Shown in pieces: positions 15,976-27,800 of a DNA stretch of 64,000 bases. The notes beneath the pieces were generated by a model. That model made no database searches, was not told the origin of the DNA, and saw only the letters and a list, made by a program, of their open reading frames with translations. The translations under genes were made by a program, and so were the position numbers. How positions within the stretch are numbered: position 1 is the first letter of the stretch; each line of letters opens with the position of its first letter. Source of the stretch: CAMEON01 sp045531965 (lineage in GTDB: Bacteria > Bacillota > Clostridia > Oscillospirales > CAG-272); assembly GCA_045531965.1 (NCBI GenBank), contig JAZSFA010000004.1, forward strand, positions 44,181-108,180. Direction: 5' to 3'.

Positions 15976-16098
15976 GCGGTTGGGGTTTATAGAGCCAGCC
16001 CCCGCCCTACAACGCGATAATGATACCCCGATAAACCTAAGGGAATCTCTAACTCTCTCGCACCCATCATCATCACCCAAGGAGTACCCCCATTTTCT
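15976..16098 (+). other. intergenic stretch before the MATE gene
   Basis: I see no promoter, hairpin or small gene here apart from a ribosome site (AAGGAG, about 16 bases before the MATE ATG). The MATE gene may be read from the upstream promoter. Confidence 0.4.
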
Positions 16099-17478
16099 AT
16101 GAAAAGAACTACCGACATGACCGTAGGCAGTCCCACAAGGCATCTGCTCCTCTTCGCCCTCCCCCTCATCGTGACCAACCTGGGTCAACAGCTCTATATG
16201 ATCGTGGATGCCGCCATTGTGGGACGCGGCGTAGGTGTGCAAGGTTTGGCTGCCGTGGGCGCCACCGATTGGATCTATTGGCTCATCCTCTGGACAGTCA
16301 CAGGTATGACCCAAGGTGTGTCCACCTTTGTGTCCCGTTACTTCGGGGACAAGGATTACCCACGCATGAATAAGTCCATCGCCATGTGTACCATCCTGTG
16401 CGGCACGGTGGGCGGTGTGCTGACGGTGGCGGGACTGATCGCCGCCAAACCCCTCCTGCTCCTTTTGAAAACCCCCGAGGAGATTCTGGACGGTGCTGTG
16501 ACCTATCTTTTGACCATGATCGCGGGGACGCTGGTGGTGGCGGCGTATAATATGGCATCCTCGGTGTTGCGTGCCTTGGGGGATGGGAGAACGCCCCTCC
16601 TGGCCATGGGCATCGCCGCCCTTCTCAACGTGGGACTGGACCTTTTGTTCGTTCTCGTATTCCGAATGGGGATCTTGGGCGCGGCGTTGGCGTCTGTGCT
16701 TTCCCAGTTGGTTTCTTTTATCTTCTGCTTTATTCAGATCCAGCGCATTGACTGCATCAAGCTGGATAGATCGGTGTGGCGTATCGATTGGAAACTGATG
16801 CGCGCCATCATCGCCTTCGGACTGCCCCTGGCGCTGGAGTTTATCGTCATCGCCCTGGGCGGGATCATCCTCCAGTCCGCCATCAATCTGCAAGGTAGCG
16901 CCTTTATCGCGGGCTATACCGCCACCAATAAGGTTTACGGACTGCTGGAGAGCAGCGCCCTTTCGCTGGGCGTTGCCACCGCCACCTTCCTCGCGCAAAG
17001 CTACGGGGCAGGGAACTACCGCAGAGTCAAGCAAGGGGTGCTGACGTCAACCGTCCTTGTCCTGCTTATGTCCGTGGTGGTGTCGGTGACCATGTACCTC
17101 ATCCGAAATCCCTTTATGAAGCTGTTTATGGATAGCTCCGAAGCCGAAGCGACAGAGGCACACGGTATCGCGGTCTACTATCTGACCATCCTTTGCATCT
17201 GTCTTTCCGTCCTCTATCTGCTCCATATTTTTCGCAACGTGCTTCAAGCTATCGGCGTCTCGGTGTGGTCCATGCTCTCGGGCTTTGCCGAATTTGCCGC
17301 CCGCGTGGTCATGTCCAAGTGGGTCATCTCCTTTATGGGACAGGACGCGCTGTTTGTGGCGGAGCCTGTTTCCTGGTTGGCGGCGCTTTTGTTGGTGCTT
17401 ATCCCGTATTTCTTCTATCGGAAACGACTGAAACAGCCACCAACCGCCGAGCCTGCTTTTCAGGGAGGAAACCCATGA
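16099..17478 (+). CDS. MATE-family efflux transporter
   Basis: The 459-residue protein has about twelve membrane helices in two homologous halves. It opens with GSPTRHLLLFALPLIVTNLG, the usual start of a MATE/DinF-type exporter, and has a YNMASSVLRALGDGRTPLLA motif in the first half with a matching HIFRNVLQAIGVS region in the second. Such proteins expel cationic drugs or metabolites using H+ or Na+ gradients. The stop overlaps the next start (ATGA), so the two genes are coupled. The ribosome site lies rather far upstream. Confidence 0.9.
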   Translation: MKRTTDMTVGSPTRHLLLFALPLIVTNLGQQLYMIVDAAIVGRGVGVQGLAAVGATDWIYWLILWTVTGMTQGVSTFVSRYFGDKDYPRMNKSIAMCTILCGTVGGVLTVAGLIAAKPLLLLLKTPEEILDGAVTYLLTMIAGTLVVAAYNMASSVLRALGDGRTPLLAMGIAALLNVGLDLLFVLVFRMGILGAALASVLSQLVSFIFCFIQIQRIDCIKLDRSVWRIDWKLMRAIIAFGLPLALEFIVIALGGIILQSAINLQGSAFIAGYTATNKVYGLLESSALSLGVATATFLAQSYGAGNYRRVKQGVLTSTVLVLLMSVVVSVTMYLIRNPFMKLFMDSSEAEATEAHGIAVYYLTILCICLSVLYLLHIFRNVLQAIGVSVWSMLSGFAEFAARVVMSKWVISFMGQDALFVAEPVSWLAALLLVLIPYFFYRKRLKQPPTAEPAFQGGNP

Positions 17479-17960
17479 AACGAGTGCTGATCATCGGTTG
17501 TCCCGGTAGCGGCAAAAGCACCTTTGCCCGCGCGCTGGCAGAGAAAACGGGTCTTCCTCTGTACCACTTGGATCTCTTGTATTGGCGCGCCGATCGCACT
17601 ACGGTGGACAAGGCAGTCTTTCGCGCAAGGCTTGCGGAATTGTTGGCGAGGGATACGTGGATCATGGACGGTAACTACGGAGACACCATGGCACTGCGTC
17701 TCGGATACGCGGATACCGTCTTTTTCCTGGATCTGCCCACGGAGGTCTGCCTTGCAGGCATCCGTGCAAGACGGGGAAAGCCACGGACGGATCTGCCGTG
17801 GATCGAGGAAGAGGAAGACGAAGATTTTATGCGCTTTGTGGAGGCGTATGCTACCGACAGCCGTCCGCGGGTGATGTCTCTGCTGGCGGACTGCCCTCAA
17901 AAGCAGATCACCGTCTTTCACAGTCGGGAAGAAATAGACACCTATATCTCCGCCTTTTGA
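17475..17960 (+). CDS. adenylate-kinase-like P-loop NTPase (topology-modulation/FlaR type)
   Basis: This 161-residue protein has a Walker A loop GCPGSGKST (residues 8-16), an LPLYHLDLLYWR segment, then WIMDGNYGDTM and a TVFFLDLP strand. That order is typical of the small 'DNA topology modulation protein FlaR'-related kinases. The natural substrate is unknown. The start overlaps the MATE stop codon by four bases (ATGA), with GGGAGGAAA inside the MATE gene as ribosome site. The gene is probably translated together with MATE. Confidence 0.8.
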   Translation: MKRVLIIGCPGSGKSTFARALAEKTGLPLYHLDLLYWRADRTTVDKAVFRARLAELLARDTWIMDGNYGDTMALRLGYADTVFFLDLPTEVCLAGIRARRGKPRTDLPWIEEEEDEDFMRFVEAYATDSRPRVMSLLADCPQKQITVFHSREEIDTYISAF

Positions 17961-17979
17961 AAAAATAGGGTTCAACTCC

Positions 17980-18008
17980 TTGTCAAACACCCTTGCCTGT
18001 GGTATAAT
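17980..18008 (+). promoter_or_regulatory. promoter of the pyruvate kinase gene
   Basis: TTGTCA (17980-17985), 17-base spacer, TATAAT (18003-18008). The open frame upstream of ATG 18049 crosses it, which fixes the start. Confidence 0.8.
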
Positions 18009-18048
18009 AACTAACAGAAATCAACCGAATTTCGGAGGAACATCAAAT

Positions 18049-19461
18049 ATGCGTAAAACTAAAATCGTGTGCACCATCGGTCCTGCCAGCCAAAGTGAAG
18101 AGACCATCGCGGGACTTTGCCGTGCGGGCATGAACGTGGCGCGCCTGAATTTTTCTCATAACACCCATGAAGACCATAAGGCACGCATGGATACCATTAA
18201 AAAGGTCAGAGAGGCGCTGGGGCTTCCCATCGCCATCATGCTGGACACCAAGGGACCCGAATACCGTATCAAGACCTTTGAAAACGGCAAAATCCGACTC
18301 AATGACGGGGATGACTTTACGTTTACCACCGAGGATATCGTGGGGAACGATCATCGGGTCGCGGTGAGCTATCGCGGTCTGCCCGCCGAGTTGGCTCCCG
18401 GGGATACCATCCTCCTCAACAATGGACTCCTGTCCTTTTCGGTGGTGGCAGTGGAAGGCACAGAAATCCACTGTCGGGTGATCTGCGGCGGCGAACTGTC
18501 GGATCGCAAGAGCATGAGCTTCCCCGGCAAGGTGATGAAGCAGACCTATCTTTCCGAGCAGGATAAGGCAGATATCGCCTTTGGCGTGGCAAACGACGTG
18601 GACTATATCGCCTGCTCTTTCGTCTCGGGCAAGCAGGATCTTTTGGACGTGCATGCCTATCTCAAGGAGATCGGCGCCGAGGGCATCGAGCTGATCGCCA
18701 AGATCGAAAACCAATCGGGCTTTGACCATATTGAGGAGATCTGTGAATGCTGCGACGGCATCATGATCGCCCGCGGAGACATGGGTGTGGAAGTGCCCTT
18801 CGAGCAGCTGCCCGCCATGCAAAAACAGCTGATCACCAAATGCCGTCTGCTGGGCAAACGGGTCATCACCGCCACGGAAATGCTGGAATCCATGATTCAT
18901 AATCCCCGTCCCACCCGAGCCGAGATCTCCGACGTTGCCAACGCCGTGTATGACGGCACCAGCGCCATCATGCTGTCGGGCGAGACCGCGGCGGGAAAAT
19001 ACCCCATTCTGGCGGTCAAGACCATGGCAAAGATCGCGGAGACCACCGAAAACGGCATCGACTATAAAAAGCGCTTCTACAGCTCTGAGTTTGAGATCCG
19101 CAACTCGGTGGACGCCATCTCCCATGCCACCTGCGGTATGTCCATTGATCTGGACGCCAAAGCGGTGGTGGCTTGCTCCCTCTCGGGTATGACCGCCCGC
19201 ATGGTCTCCCGCTTCCGTCCCCCCGTGCCCATCATCGGTCTGACCACCGACGAGCGTACCTGGCGGCGGCTGTCCCTGTCTTGGGGCGTGATTCCCGCCA
19301 TGTGCGAGGTCTTCTCCTCCACCGACGTACTGTTCTATACCGCGCAGAAGATGGCGAAATCCGTGTTGTCCCTTCAGAAGGGTGACAGAATCGTGATTAC
19401 GGGCGGAAATACCAGTGGCCGCTCGGGCAACACCAACATGATCAAGGTAGAAGAGATCTGA
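18049..19461 (+). CDS. pyk: pyruvate kinase
   Basis: The 470-residue enzyme transfers phosphate from phosphoenolpyruvate to ADP, the last step of glycolysis. Motifs include KIVCTIGPAS at the start, ARLNFSHN, LDTKGPE (followed by the less usual YRIKTF), the mobile B domain at about residues 70-170, KIENQSG, MIARGDMGVE and ATEMLESM. The C-terminal allosteric domain ends at VEEI, without the extra PEP-utiliser domain found in some Bacilli. GGAGG precedes ATG 18049. It stands alone between its own promoter and a strong terminator. Confidence 0.97.
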   Translation: MRKTKIVCTIGPASQSEETIAGLCRAGMNVARLNFSHNTHEDHKARMDTIKKVREALGLPIAIMLDTKGPEYRIKTFENGKIRLNDGDDFTFTTEDIVGNDHRVAVSYRGLPAELAPGDTILLNNGLLSFSVVAVEGTEIHCRVICGGELSDRKSMSFPGKVMKQTYLSEQDKADIAFGVANDVDYIACSFVSGKQDLLDVHAYLKEIGAEGIELIAKIENQSGFDHIEEICECCDGIMIARGDMGVEVPFEQLPAMQKQLITKCRLLGKRVITATEMLESMIHNPRPTRAEISDVANAVYDGTSAIMLSGETAAGKYPILAVKTMAKIAETTENGIDYKKRFYSSEFEIRNSVDAISHATCGMSIDLDAKAVVACSLSGMTARMVSRFRPPVPIIGLTTDERTWRRLSLSWGVIPAMCEVFSSTDVLFYTAQKMAKSVLSLQKGDRIVITGGNTSGRSGNTNMIKVEEI

Positions 19462-19470
19462 TCCAAAGAA

Positions 19471-19506
19471 AAAGGCTGTTCCAAGGATTTCCTTGGAACA
19501 GCCTTT
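19471..19506. terminator. bidirectional terminator between convergent genes
   Basis: AAAGGCTGTTCCAAGG (19471-19486), loop ATTT, then the exact 16-base complement (19491-19506). A and T tracts on both sides serve pyk on the plus strand and the YwaF gene on the minus strand. Confidence 0.9.
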
Positions 19507-19508
19507 TG

Positions 19509-20300
19509 TTATGCGGCACTGTCCGTTTGGGCTTTGGAACGGGCGCGTTTTTGAAGCAGGTAAAAGACAAGATAAAACAAAGCGATGTAGATAAGGAATA
19601 GCACCACCACGCTCAAAGGATACAGCACGGGATTGCCGCCAAACAGGTTGTACAGAATGTCGTAGGGTGTGCCGTCTCCCTGCATGAGGAACATATAGTT
19701 GTAATCGGCGGTGATGTTGGCAATATATGCCGCCACGCAAAAGCCGCTCAGAATAGCAAAAGTAATACCGATATTCCGCTTTTTCATGCTCGCCATCCCC
19801 GAGATTCCGATGTAGAGTGCGGCAAAGCCCGAAATGGTGTGGGTGATACCCGACACCACGTTGTCTACCGAAAGCACAGGGTAAGCGGCGTAGTTCTGAC
19901 CGGCACAATACGTGCCGCAAACCGCTCCCAAAAGCCCGAAAATAAATACGAAATCCAAAGCGGCTTCTTTCATCCGACCTTTGGAAAACGCCGCCAGCGG
20001 CAGGGCAATCAGTTGGATACTGCAGAGGAACAGGGGCAGATTATAGAGCCAGTTCATGGGATCTTGCGCGCGGAAACAGAAGAAGACGATTTTGAAAAGC
20101 TCGATTGCGTCAATGAGGATGGCAGACAGGATCAGCACCTTGTTTTTGACGTCGGAGGTTTTGTGTCGGTTCCGAAGACCGAGGAAGACTGCCAACCCGA
20201 TCATGATGACCATAAGGGTGGACACAAACACCAAATGTTGCCATGACAGATAACCCTCTGCCTCTCGCTCATAGCCGTTCAGTCCCCAAAAGTCTTTCAT
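19509..20300 (-). CDS. YwaF family (TIGR02206-type) membrane protein
   Basis: This 263-residue protein has six or seven hydrophobic helices and the pattern typical of the family: an N-terminal W/H-containing helix (SWQHLVFVSTLMVIMIGLAV), NLPLFLCSIQLIALPL in the middle, and NITADYNYMFLMQGDGTP near the end. Members are integral membrane proteins of unknown biochemical role. ATG 20300 follows GGGAGG at a good distance; the longer upstream frame lacks such a site. A second member of the same broad type is at 50370-51155. Confidence 0.85.
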   Translation of the reverse strand: MKDFWGLNGYEREAEGYLSWQHLVFVSTLMVIMIGLAVFLGLRNRHKTSDVKNKVLILSAILIDAIELFKIVFFCFRAQDPMNWLYNLPLFLCSIQLIALPLAAFSKGRMKEAALDFVFIFGLLGAVCGTYCAGQNYAAYPVLSVDNVVSGITHTISGFAALYIGISGMASMKKRNIGITFAILSGFCVAAYIANITADYNYMFLMQGDGTPYDILYNLFGGNPVLYPLSVVVLFLIYIALFYLVFYLLQKRARSKAQTDSAA

Positions 20301-20401
20301 AAAGCCTCCCTTGCCCCAAAGGCAGTATATTATCCTCATTATACCATAAAATTCCTCTCTTGGCATAGGCGACGGGAAACTTCATAATTCTTCATAATTT
20401 G

Positions 20402-21394
20402 TCAGGATGCGACACGCCGCTCTCGGAGACGGCGATACAGACAGGACAACCCATAGCCTGCCTCGTATAGGGCAAAGGACAGAGCGAAGACAACACCGCA
20501 TTGTACCAGTCCGCTGTCAAAGGTCATAAACAGCTCCAGAACCTCCGAAACCGCCATGTGCAGGATGAAGATATAGAAAGGACCATCCTTGCCTACAAGA
20601 CGGTAGTAAAGGTCACATCGGCTTTTTTTGATCCCCAAAAAGAAGGCAAGGAGCATGACGGCGGATACCACGCCCGAGACGTACATCTCCATCACCACAA
20701 GCCGAGCCTCCATGATCTGGAAGAAAAAGGCGGCGAGACCTATGATTAGATACAGGTATTTATACCATGACCGCCGATGAAGGTTCACTTGAGCAAGAAG
20801 AAAGCCCAAAGCAAACATGGGCAGTCCCATGAACCAGGCGTTGCGGGTGTATTGGAGGGGCATATCTGTCTCCTGAAAAAGGTACATATACCCCGCAAAG
20901 AAAAAGTAGATGGCAAAGCAGACGGGAATGGCGAATTTGTAATATTTGGTCAGATCAAATTTCACCGCCAGCCAATGCACGACAGACAGCATCAGCAGGG
21001 CAATCAGAAACCACAGCTGTGCCCCGGTGTAAGTGATGGGACGGTTCAAGAAGATGAATTCCAGCAAAAAATCCTTGTAAAACAGGGTTGTGAAGTAGTA
21101 TCCTACGCCGTTACCCTTGACGTAGCACATGATGAAGTCAAAGACAATGTAAAAGCCAAAGCCGATCCCAAAATATTTCAGCGTACGGGGGATGAAGGCG
21201 CGCGCTTTTGCCCTCTGCCGTTCTTTGTCGGGATGATAGAGAAAGTAACCCGAGATCAGAAAGAACATGGGCACCGCCAGACGGAACAGGGGGTGGAAGG
21301 GGTAGTCCTTTTGGGTCACGTGAATGAGGATGACCAAAAAGCTTAAGAAAAATTTGAACAGATCGAGATACACGTTTCTTTTTGTGGATGTCAT
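20402..21394 (-). CDS. acyltransferase family 3 membrane protein
   Basis: The 330-residue protein has about ten membrane helices. It opens with RNVYLDLFKFFLSFLVILIH and has LAVPMFFLISGYFLY, the conserved regions of the acyltransferase-3 (OafA/WecH) family, whose members O-acetylate cell-surface glycans. The usual catalytic histidine would be the one in LVILIHVTQ. Chosen start ATG 21394 is preceded by GAGGCGGTG. The promoter is at 21493-21521 on the same strand. The substrate cannot be told; a wall or exported polysaccharide is likely. Confidence 0.88.
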   Translation of the reverse strand: MTSTKRNVYLDLFKFFLSFLVILIHVTQKDYPFHPLFRLAVPMFFLISGYFLYHPDKERQRAKARAFIPRTLKYFGIGFGFYIVFDFIMCYVKGNGVGYYFTTLFYKDFLLEFIFLNRPITYTGAQLWFLIALLMLSVVHWLAVKFDLTKYYKFAIPVCFAIYFFFAGYMYLFQETDMPLQYTRNAWFMGLPMFALGFLLAQVNLHRRSWYKYLYLIIGLAAFFFQIMEARLVVMEMYVSGVVSAVMLLAFFLGIKKSRCDLYYRLVGKDGPFYIFILHMAVSEVLELFMTFDSGLVQCGVVFALSFALYEAGYGLSCLYRRLRERRVAS

Positions 21395-21492
21395 CAAGTC
21401 ACCGCCTCTTTTGTCATGATGGAAGGGGGTACGCGAGGGCAATCTTTTCGTGGCAAACGGTCGTCGTTTTTTGTCGCCGACGAGTCTATCTT

Positions 21493-21521
21493 ATTATAGC
21501 AAAATAAAATAGATTTGACAA
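21493..21521 (-). promoter_or_regulatory. promoter of the acyltransferase gene
   Basis: Read on the minus strand: TTGTCA (21521-21516), 17-base spacer, TATAAT (21498-21493). Confidence 0.8.
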
Positions 21522-21594
21522 GAAGAAAACGAATATTTTCTATCAACGATTATCCGATGCCTTAGCCATCTTGCGTCAATGGACCGTTTTTGCC

Positions 21595-21623
21595 TTGACA
21601 CGCTTTTCCTTCTATGATATAAT
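21595..21623 (+). promoter_or_regulatory. promoter of the giant surface-protein gene
   Basis: TTGACA (21595-21600), 17-base spacer, TATAAT (21618-21623). Only about 75 bases separate it from the divergent acyltransferase promoter. Confidence 0.85.
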
Positions 21624-21629
21624 AGCATG

Positions 21630-21825
21630 AAAGATCAAAGATCCCCAATCAAAGTTCACTGTTTCACGCACCATTTTCCCTAAAATGGGGTCCCACCCAT
21701 TTTGCCGCATATGCGGCACGGTCGAATTTCAAGCGGTATTTGTGCCTCCGCGGTGAAATGGGGATTAAGACGTTTCTTTCTCAAGGTATACTGTGCCGCC
21801 TTCGGGCGGTGGAATGGAGATTTAT
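21630..21825 (+). other. structured 5' leader of the giant gene
   Basis: The leader of about 195 bases contains a perfect palindrome TGCCGCATATGCGGCA (21703-21718) and a CCGCC-TTCG-GGCGG hairpin (21796-21809) a few bases before the GGAATGGAG ribosome site. It has no small gene and no riboswitch class that I recognise. The final hairpin could influence ribosome access. Confidence 0.45.
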
Positions 21826-24800
21826 ATGAAGAACTTACGGCAAAGAAGATTTTGGACCGTTCTGATCAGCGCGTTGGTGCTGTGCCTGGTTGCAAGTACC
21901 GTGACGGTATTTGTCCTGCACCGCCGCGAGGTAAGGCTGGAAGACCGGCAGAACGAAGCTTTGCAAGCGCTGTACGATAACAAGGGACGGTACGATGAAC
22001 AAAGCATCGTGCTGTCAAACACCACCAAAGCGCGGGCAGAGGCGTTGGCAAAGCTCTTTGGCGCCACCCTTCGTATCACCGAGGACGGCAGCTTTGCGGC
22101 GCTGACGCTACCCCAAGGCGTCACGGTTATCGATATCTACGAAAACGAGGACTACCGCAAGTATATAGAATATATGTCGCCGGACTACCGGGCAAAGATC
22201 AGCGATCTTTTGGCGGAGGATGAGGCGGATGAAGCCATTCACGACGAAAAACTGCCCCTTCGCCCGCAGTATACGGTGAGCGATGCCGACTACGACCGAC
22301 AGACCTATCTGGACTTTCTCAATATGCGCCACGTTTGGGAGCGCACCCAAGGCTCCGGCGTGACGGTCGCGGTGATCGACACGGGTATCGATACCGATCA
22401 CCCAGAGTTTGCGGGACGTATCAGTGAGCTGTCCTACAACGCCTCAGAGGATAAGGTGGTCAAGGATTATCTGACTGCGGACGGTGTCTACGACTGGTCT
22501 CTGATTGAAGACGAACAGGGACACGGCACGGCGGTGGCAGGTGTTATCGCGGCATCCATGGACGGTAGCGGTATCGTGGGCATTGCGCCGCAGGTGAATA
22601 TCCTCGTCATCAAGGCGGAATGTGACGAAAACGGTGTTTTTGAACGCACGTCCGACCTTGTGTTCGGCTTGTATTATGCCATTGAGCGGGACGTGGCTGT
22701 GGTCAATATGTCTTTTGGCTTGGAGCTGGACAATCCTTTTGCCGAACCCGCGCAGCTGGCGTTCGACAGCGACGTGATCTGCGTTGCCGCGGCAGGCAAC
22801 AGCGCAAGCGCAGTGCTTACGTATCCTGCCGCCGATGAAAACGTGTTTGGCATCGGCGCGTTGGAAGAGAACGGCTGGACATTGGCAGCCTACTCCAACT
22901 ATGGCGAGAATGTGGATATCGTCGCGCCCGGAACCGTTTATACTACCCAAATGGGCGGCGACTATGGCGGTAAGAACGGTACGTCCTTCGCCTCTCCCAT
23001 TGCGGCGGGTGTGTTGGCGCTGTATCTTTCCCAGTACAGATATCAGGAATTTGTGCAGATCGAAGCTCTGTTACATGCATCCTGCGACGATCTCGGCGAT
23101 CCCGGCCCCGACTTTACCTATGGCTACGGCGCGCTGGACGTCAGCGCCCTCATGCTGGAAGAGCGCGGGACAGTCACCTTCAACATGATGACCGACGAGC
23201 TGGACGATACGGAGCAGATCTTCATCCGAGCGCACACCTTACAGGATATTCCCGAGCCCGAGCGGCTGTACGCTGTTTTCGACGGTTGGTATTACGATCC
23301 TCAATGTACCGAGGCGTACGTATGGTATGAGGACGAGTTCTACGGCGACCTGACCCTCTACGCAAGCTGGGTCAATGAGGATGATGGCATCCCCTTTACC
23401 TACGCTGAGCTGGATGACGGCACTGTGGAGATCCGTTCCTACACGGGACACCGCCGCTATATCACCATCCCCGACTACATCGATGGCAAGGTGGTCTCCT
23501 CCATCGGCGAAGCGGCGTTTGCGGGGGAGACGAGACTCCGAGAAGTCAACTTGCCCAAATACCTGTCTCGCATCCGCAGATCCGCTTTTTCGGGGTGTAC
23601 CAATCTGGTGAGCATGGCGATCCCCGATACAGTCACAGAGATCGGAGATAACGCCTTTTATGATAACGTGAGACTCGCCAACCTGACCTTCGGAGAAAAC
23701 AGCCGACTGGAGCGCATCGGCAACTTTGCGTTCTCGGGCTGTGCTAAGTTGCGTACCTTTACCGTGCCCTCCAAGGTCACAACGCTGAACGCCACGGCGT
23801 TCTATCGCAACACGTCTATGACGGCGTACCGCGTGCAAAGCGGAAACAAAGCCTTCTCCGCCAAAAACGGCGTGCTGTTCAACCATACGGGACTCGTTTT
23901 GGTTGCCTATCCTGCCGGACTGAGTGGGACGTACACGGTGCCCGAAACCGTGCAGAAGATCGATCTCTATGCCTTCTCCTGCACAAGGCTCAACGGCGTG
24001 AACCTTTCGTCGGTACAAACCCTTGGAAAATCGGCGTTTATGCAAAGCGCCCTCAAGCAGGTGGATATTCCCGACAGCGTCACCCTAATGGGCGACTCTG
24101 TGTTTGCCTATAGCCAGTCCTTGCGGTCTGTCAAGATCGGACGGGGCTTGACAAGCCTTCCCGACCGCGCCTTCGCGTACACGGCATTGACCGCCGTTGA
24201 CATTCCCGCAGGGATCCTTTCGGTGGGGCGCTACGCTTTTGAGCGCATCGGAACCCTTCATACGGTCACGTTCGAAAAGGGCAGTGCGCTGACGTATATT
24301 GACAGCTATGCCTTTTATGACAGCGGCGTGGTTTCGCTGACCATTCCCGCATCGGTTGTGACCATTGCCAACAACGCTTTCGCGGCAAAGGATTGTCCCT
24401 ACTTGTCCCATCTTTCCTTTGAGGACAACAGCGCTCTGTATCGGTTGGGGAGCGCCGCCTTCGCGGGACAATCCCGACTGACCGCGGTGGAGCTTCCCGA
24501 CCGTCTGACAACTCTTGGCGATTGGACGTTTACGGAAACCGGGCTTGTCACGGTGACGATTCCTTCAAACGTGACTTCCTTAGGAAGCGGCGTCTTTGCC
24601 GACTGTCCCCACCTGACAGGCATTCTTGTGGACGATAAGAATCCCGTCTATCTGGACGTGGACGGCATCGTGTTCAATACCGCCAAGACGGTCCTTTTGG
24701 CATATCCTACGGGACATTCTCGCCCGGACTATGCCGTCCCTGAGGGTGTGACCGACATTGGAAAAGCCGCTTTCAATGGCGCTCGGAATTTGTATGCCGT

Positions 24801-27800
24801 CTATCTGGCGTCCACCGTCAAGGTCATCCGTGAAGAAGGTTTTTATGGATGTGAAAACGTCGGGTATTACGGACTGCCCGAGGGGCTGACCACCATTGAA
24901 GCCTACGCGTTTTCCATGAATGAGCATCTGAACGAGCTACAGATGCCCGATTCGTTGATGCAGATCGGCGTCAACGCCTTTGCGGGAGACCGTCGGCTTT
25001 ACGCTGTGAACTTCTCCGATAACGCCAAGCTTCCCCGCATCTCTTATAATGCCTTTGCGTATTGCGGTCTGATCTCCTTCCGTGTGCCCGCCGGCGTGTC
25101 CACCATAGCGCAGGGCGCGTTCAAGGGATGCTCTGATCTGACCTCCGTTACCTTCGCGAGCGGCAGTAAGCTGCAGAGCATCCCGGCGTATATGTTCGAT
25201 GGTTGCGACAAAATCGATACTGTCATCTTTGAGCCGGGCAGTGCTTTATCCGCCATCCAAGCCCACGGCTTTGAGGGTATGCGAAAGCTGACCACCCTGG
25301 ATTTCGGTGACGCCAAGCTCACAAATATTGATAACTTTGCCTTCCGCTTCTGTGAGCGTCTGAGTCGTTTGGACATCCCCGATAGCGTCACCTTTATCGG
25401 TAGATATGCTTTCTACTATTGCGAGAAGCTGTCCGAGGTGACCATTCCCGCCGCCGTAGAGTTTATCGGTCGCTTTGCCTTCCTTGGCACGAGCAAGCTG
25501 AACGTATACTTTGCTGCCGAAACCCTCCCGTCTTATCTGGCAGAGGACTGGGATCACGGCATCGCGGGCTACTATCTGGGTGTGACGGATATCGTGACGG
25601 ATGGCGACTGGACGTATGCCCGCCTGACAAGCGGGGACATCTCCATCATCAAATACAGTGGCACGGCGACCCACATAGACCTGACCGCCCTGCATCTGGG
25701 TGGTGATATCGTCAACGTGGGCGGCGGTGCGTTTGCAGGCAGCGGGGTAACGTCGGTGAAACTGCCCGAGACCTTGCAAATCATTCAGGCAGAGGCGTTT
25801 TCAAACACCAAGCTGACGGCTGTTTCGATTCCTGCAGGCGTAACTTTCATCGGTCGCGAGGCGTTTGCGAATACCCCCATCGAACGCTTGACCTTTGCGC
25901 TCCACGCGCAGCTCAAAACCATGGAGCAGTCTGCCTTTGAGCGCACCGAAAAACTGGAGAGCGTGGTGATTCCCGAAACAGTCACCGCCATGGGGCGTGC
26001 CGTGTTCAAGAACAGCGGTATCACGTCGCTGACCTTTGCCGACGGCTTCGCCATGACGGAAATCCCCGAGGAAGCCTTCGCTTACACCCACATCTCCGAC
26101 GTAACGATTCCCGACAGCGTGACGGTCATTGGTCATAGCGCCTTCCGCGAGATCCGAGAACTGAGATCCTTGACCCTCGGTGGCGGAGAGGATTTGATGA
26201 TCATGTCCAACGCCTTCTATCAGACGGGACTGGAGCAGGTTTATCTCCCCGAGAATGTGTCGTTTGTGGGCGAGTATGCTTTCATCGCCCTACCGAATCT
26301 TTCGGCGTTCACCGTGTCGGAACATAACCCCAATTACAAGGCGATTGACGGTCTGCTGGTGTCCAAGAACGGCAGAAAGCTCATTGCTGTTCCCTCGGGA
26401 CGGACGGGAAGTCTGACGGTTCCCGAGGGCGTTGAGGTCATCGGCTTCGGCGCTTTCGAGTCAAGCAAGCTCTCGGAGATCAGCTTCCTTGACAGCGCCA
26501 ACATTCTGTCCTTCGGATACCGCGCCTTCTACAATGCCGACGGTATTTCAAGCATGCATGTCCCCGCCAGCGTGGTTTCCATCGACTATTATGCCTTCGC
26601 CATGTGTGACAGCCTTAAGTCGGTCACCTTTGCCGAGAGCAACAGCCTCAAGGGCGTGTACGAGGGCGCGTTCTACAGTTGCCCGAGCCTGTCCGATATC
26701 ACCCTCCCCGACAGCATCGTGGAGATCTCCGACTTTGCCTTCTACGGTTGCCGCAGTCTGACCGATTTGCCCATCAGCGAGGCGGGGGAGATCAAAGGCA
26801 TTTACGATTACGCCTTTGCCTACGCGGGTCTTAAAGGTAACTATACCATCCCGGACACCCTCATCGACATCGGTCCCTATGCCTTTATGGGCAATCAGTT
26901 TACCTCCGTCACGGTGCCCGACACCCGTGTGTGGGATCTGATCATCGGTATCGGTGCCTTCGAAAACTGTAGCAGCCTCTCCGAGATCACGTTGCCCTTT
27001 ATCGGCGCGAGCTTTGAGGATGCCGAGATCACCTGGTTCGGCTATATCTTCGGCGCGGGTGCCCCCGAAGCCAATGGGGTGTACGTGCCCGAAAGCCTGA
27101 AGCGTGTCAAGATCTCCGAGGGAATCACTTTCGTGGGTGAGCACGCCTTCGACGGGCTTGCGGGGCTTGAAGAAATCAGCGTGCCTCATAGCGTGCAGAC
27201 TGTGCATGATTACGCGTTCCACAATACGCGTGCTACCTATGAGCTGACGAATACGGTGACCTTCACCTATGTTCATGCCAAGGGCATCCGTTACGAAATC
27301 CACGCTTCGCATATTGGTCGCGGTATTTCCGGAAACCTCGTGATGGCAGACGGCATCACAAAGATCGACAACAATGCGTTTGCCAACTGTCAACAGCTGA
27401 CGGGCATCATGCTTCCCGACAGCGTCAAAAGCATCGGTAGCGGCGCTTTCTTGGGTTGCAGCGGCTTGACGAGCCTCAAGCTCCCCGAAAGTGTTATGCT
27501 GATCGACTATGCTGCGTTTATGGATTGCGGCAATCTTGAAAGCATCCATATTCCTGATCGGATCACGACCATCCATAGCGATACCTTCAACGGATGCCGT
27601 CAGCTGACAAGCGTTGTTTTCGGAGAAAACAGCCAACTGACCAGCATCAACGCGTCTGCCTTTGCCCATTGTGATGCCCTGGAGGTTATCTCCCTCCCTA
27701 AAGGCGTGACTTTCATCGGCAGACAAGCCTTCTTCGATTGCACAGGGCTTTTGAGCATCACGATCCCGGATGCGGTCACCACCATGGAATACGGTGTGTT

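Noticed and set aside
18043..19920. A 625-codon minus-strand frame across pyruvate kinase
   Set aside because: It crosses a strong bidirectional terminator and two well-supported genes.
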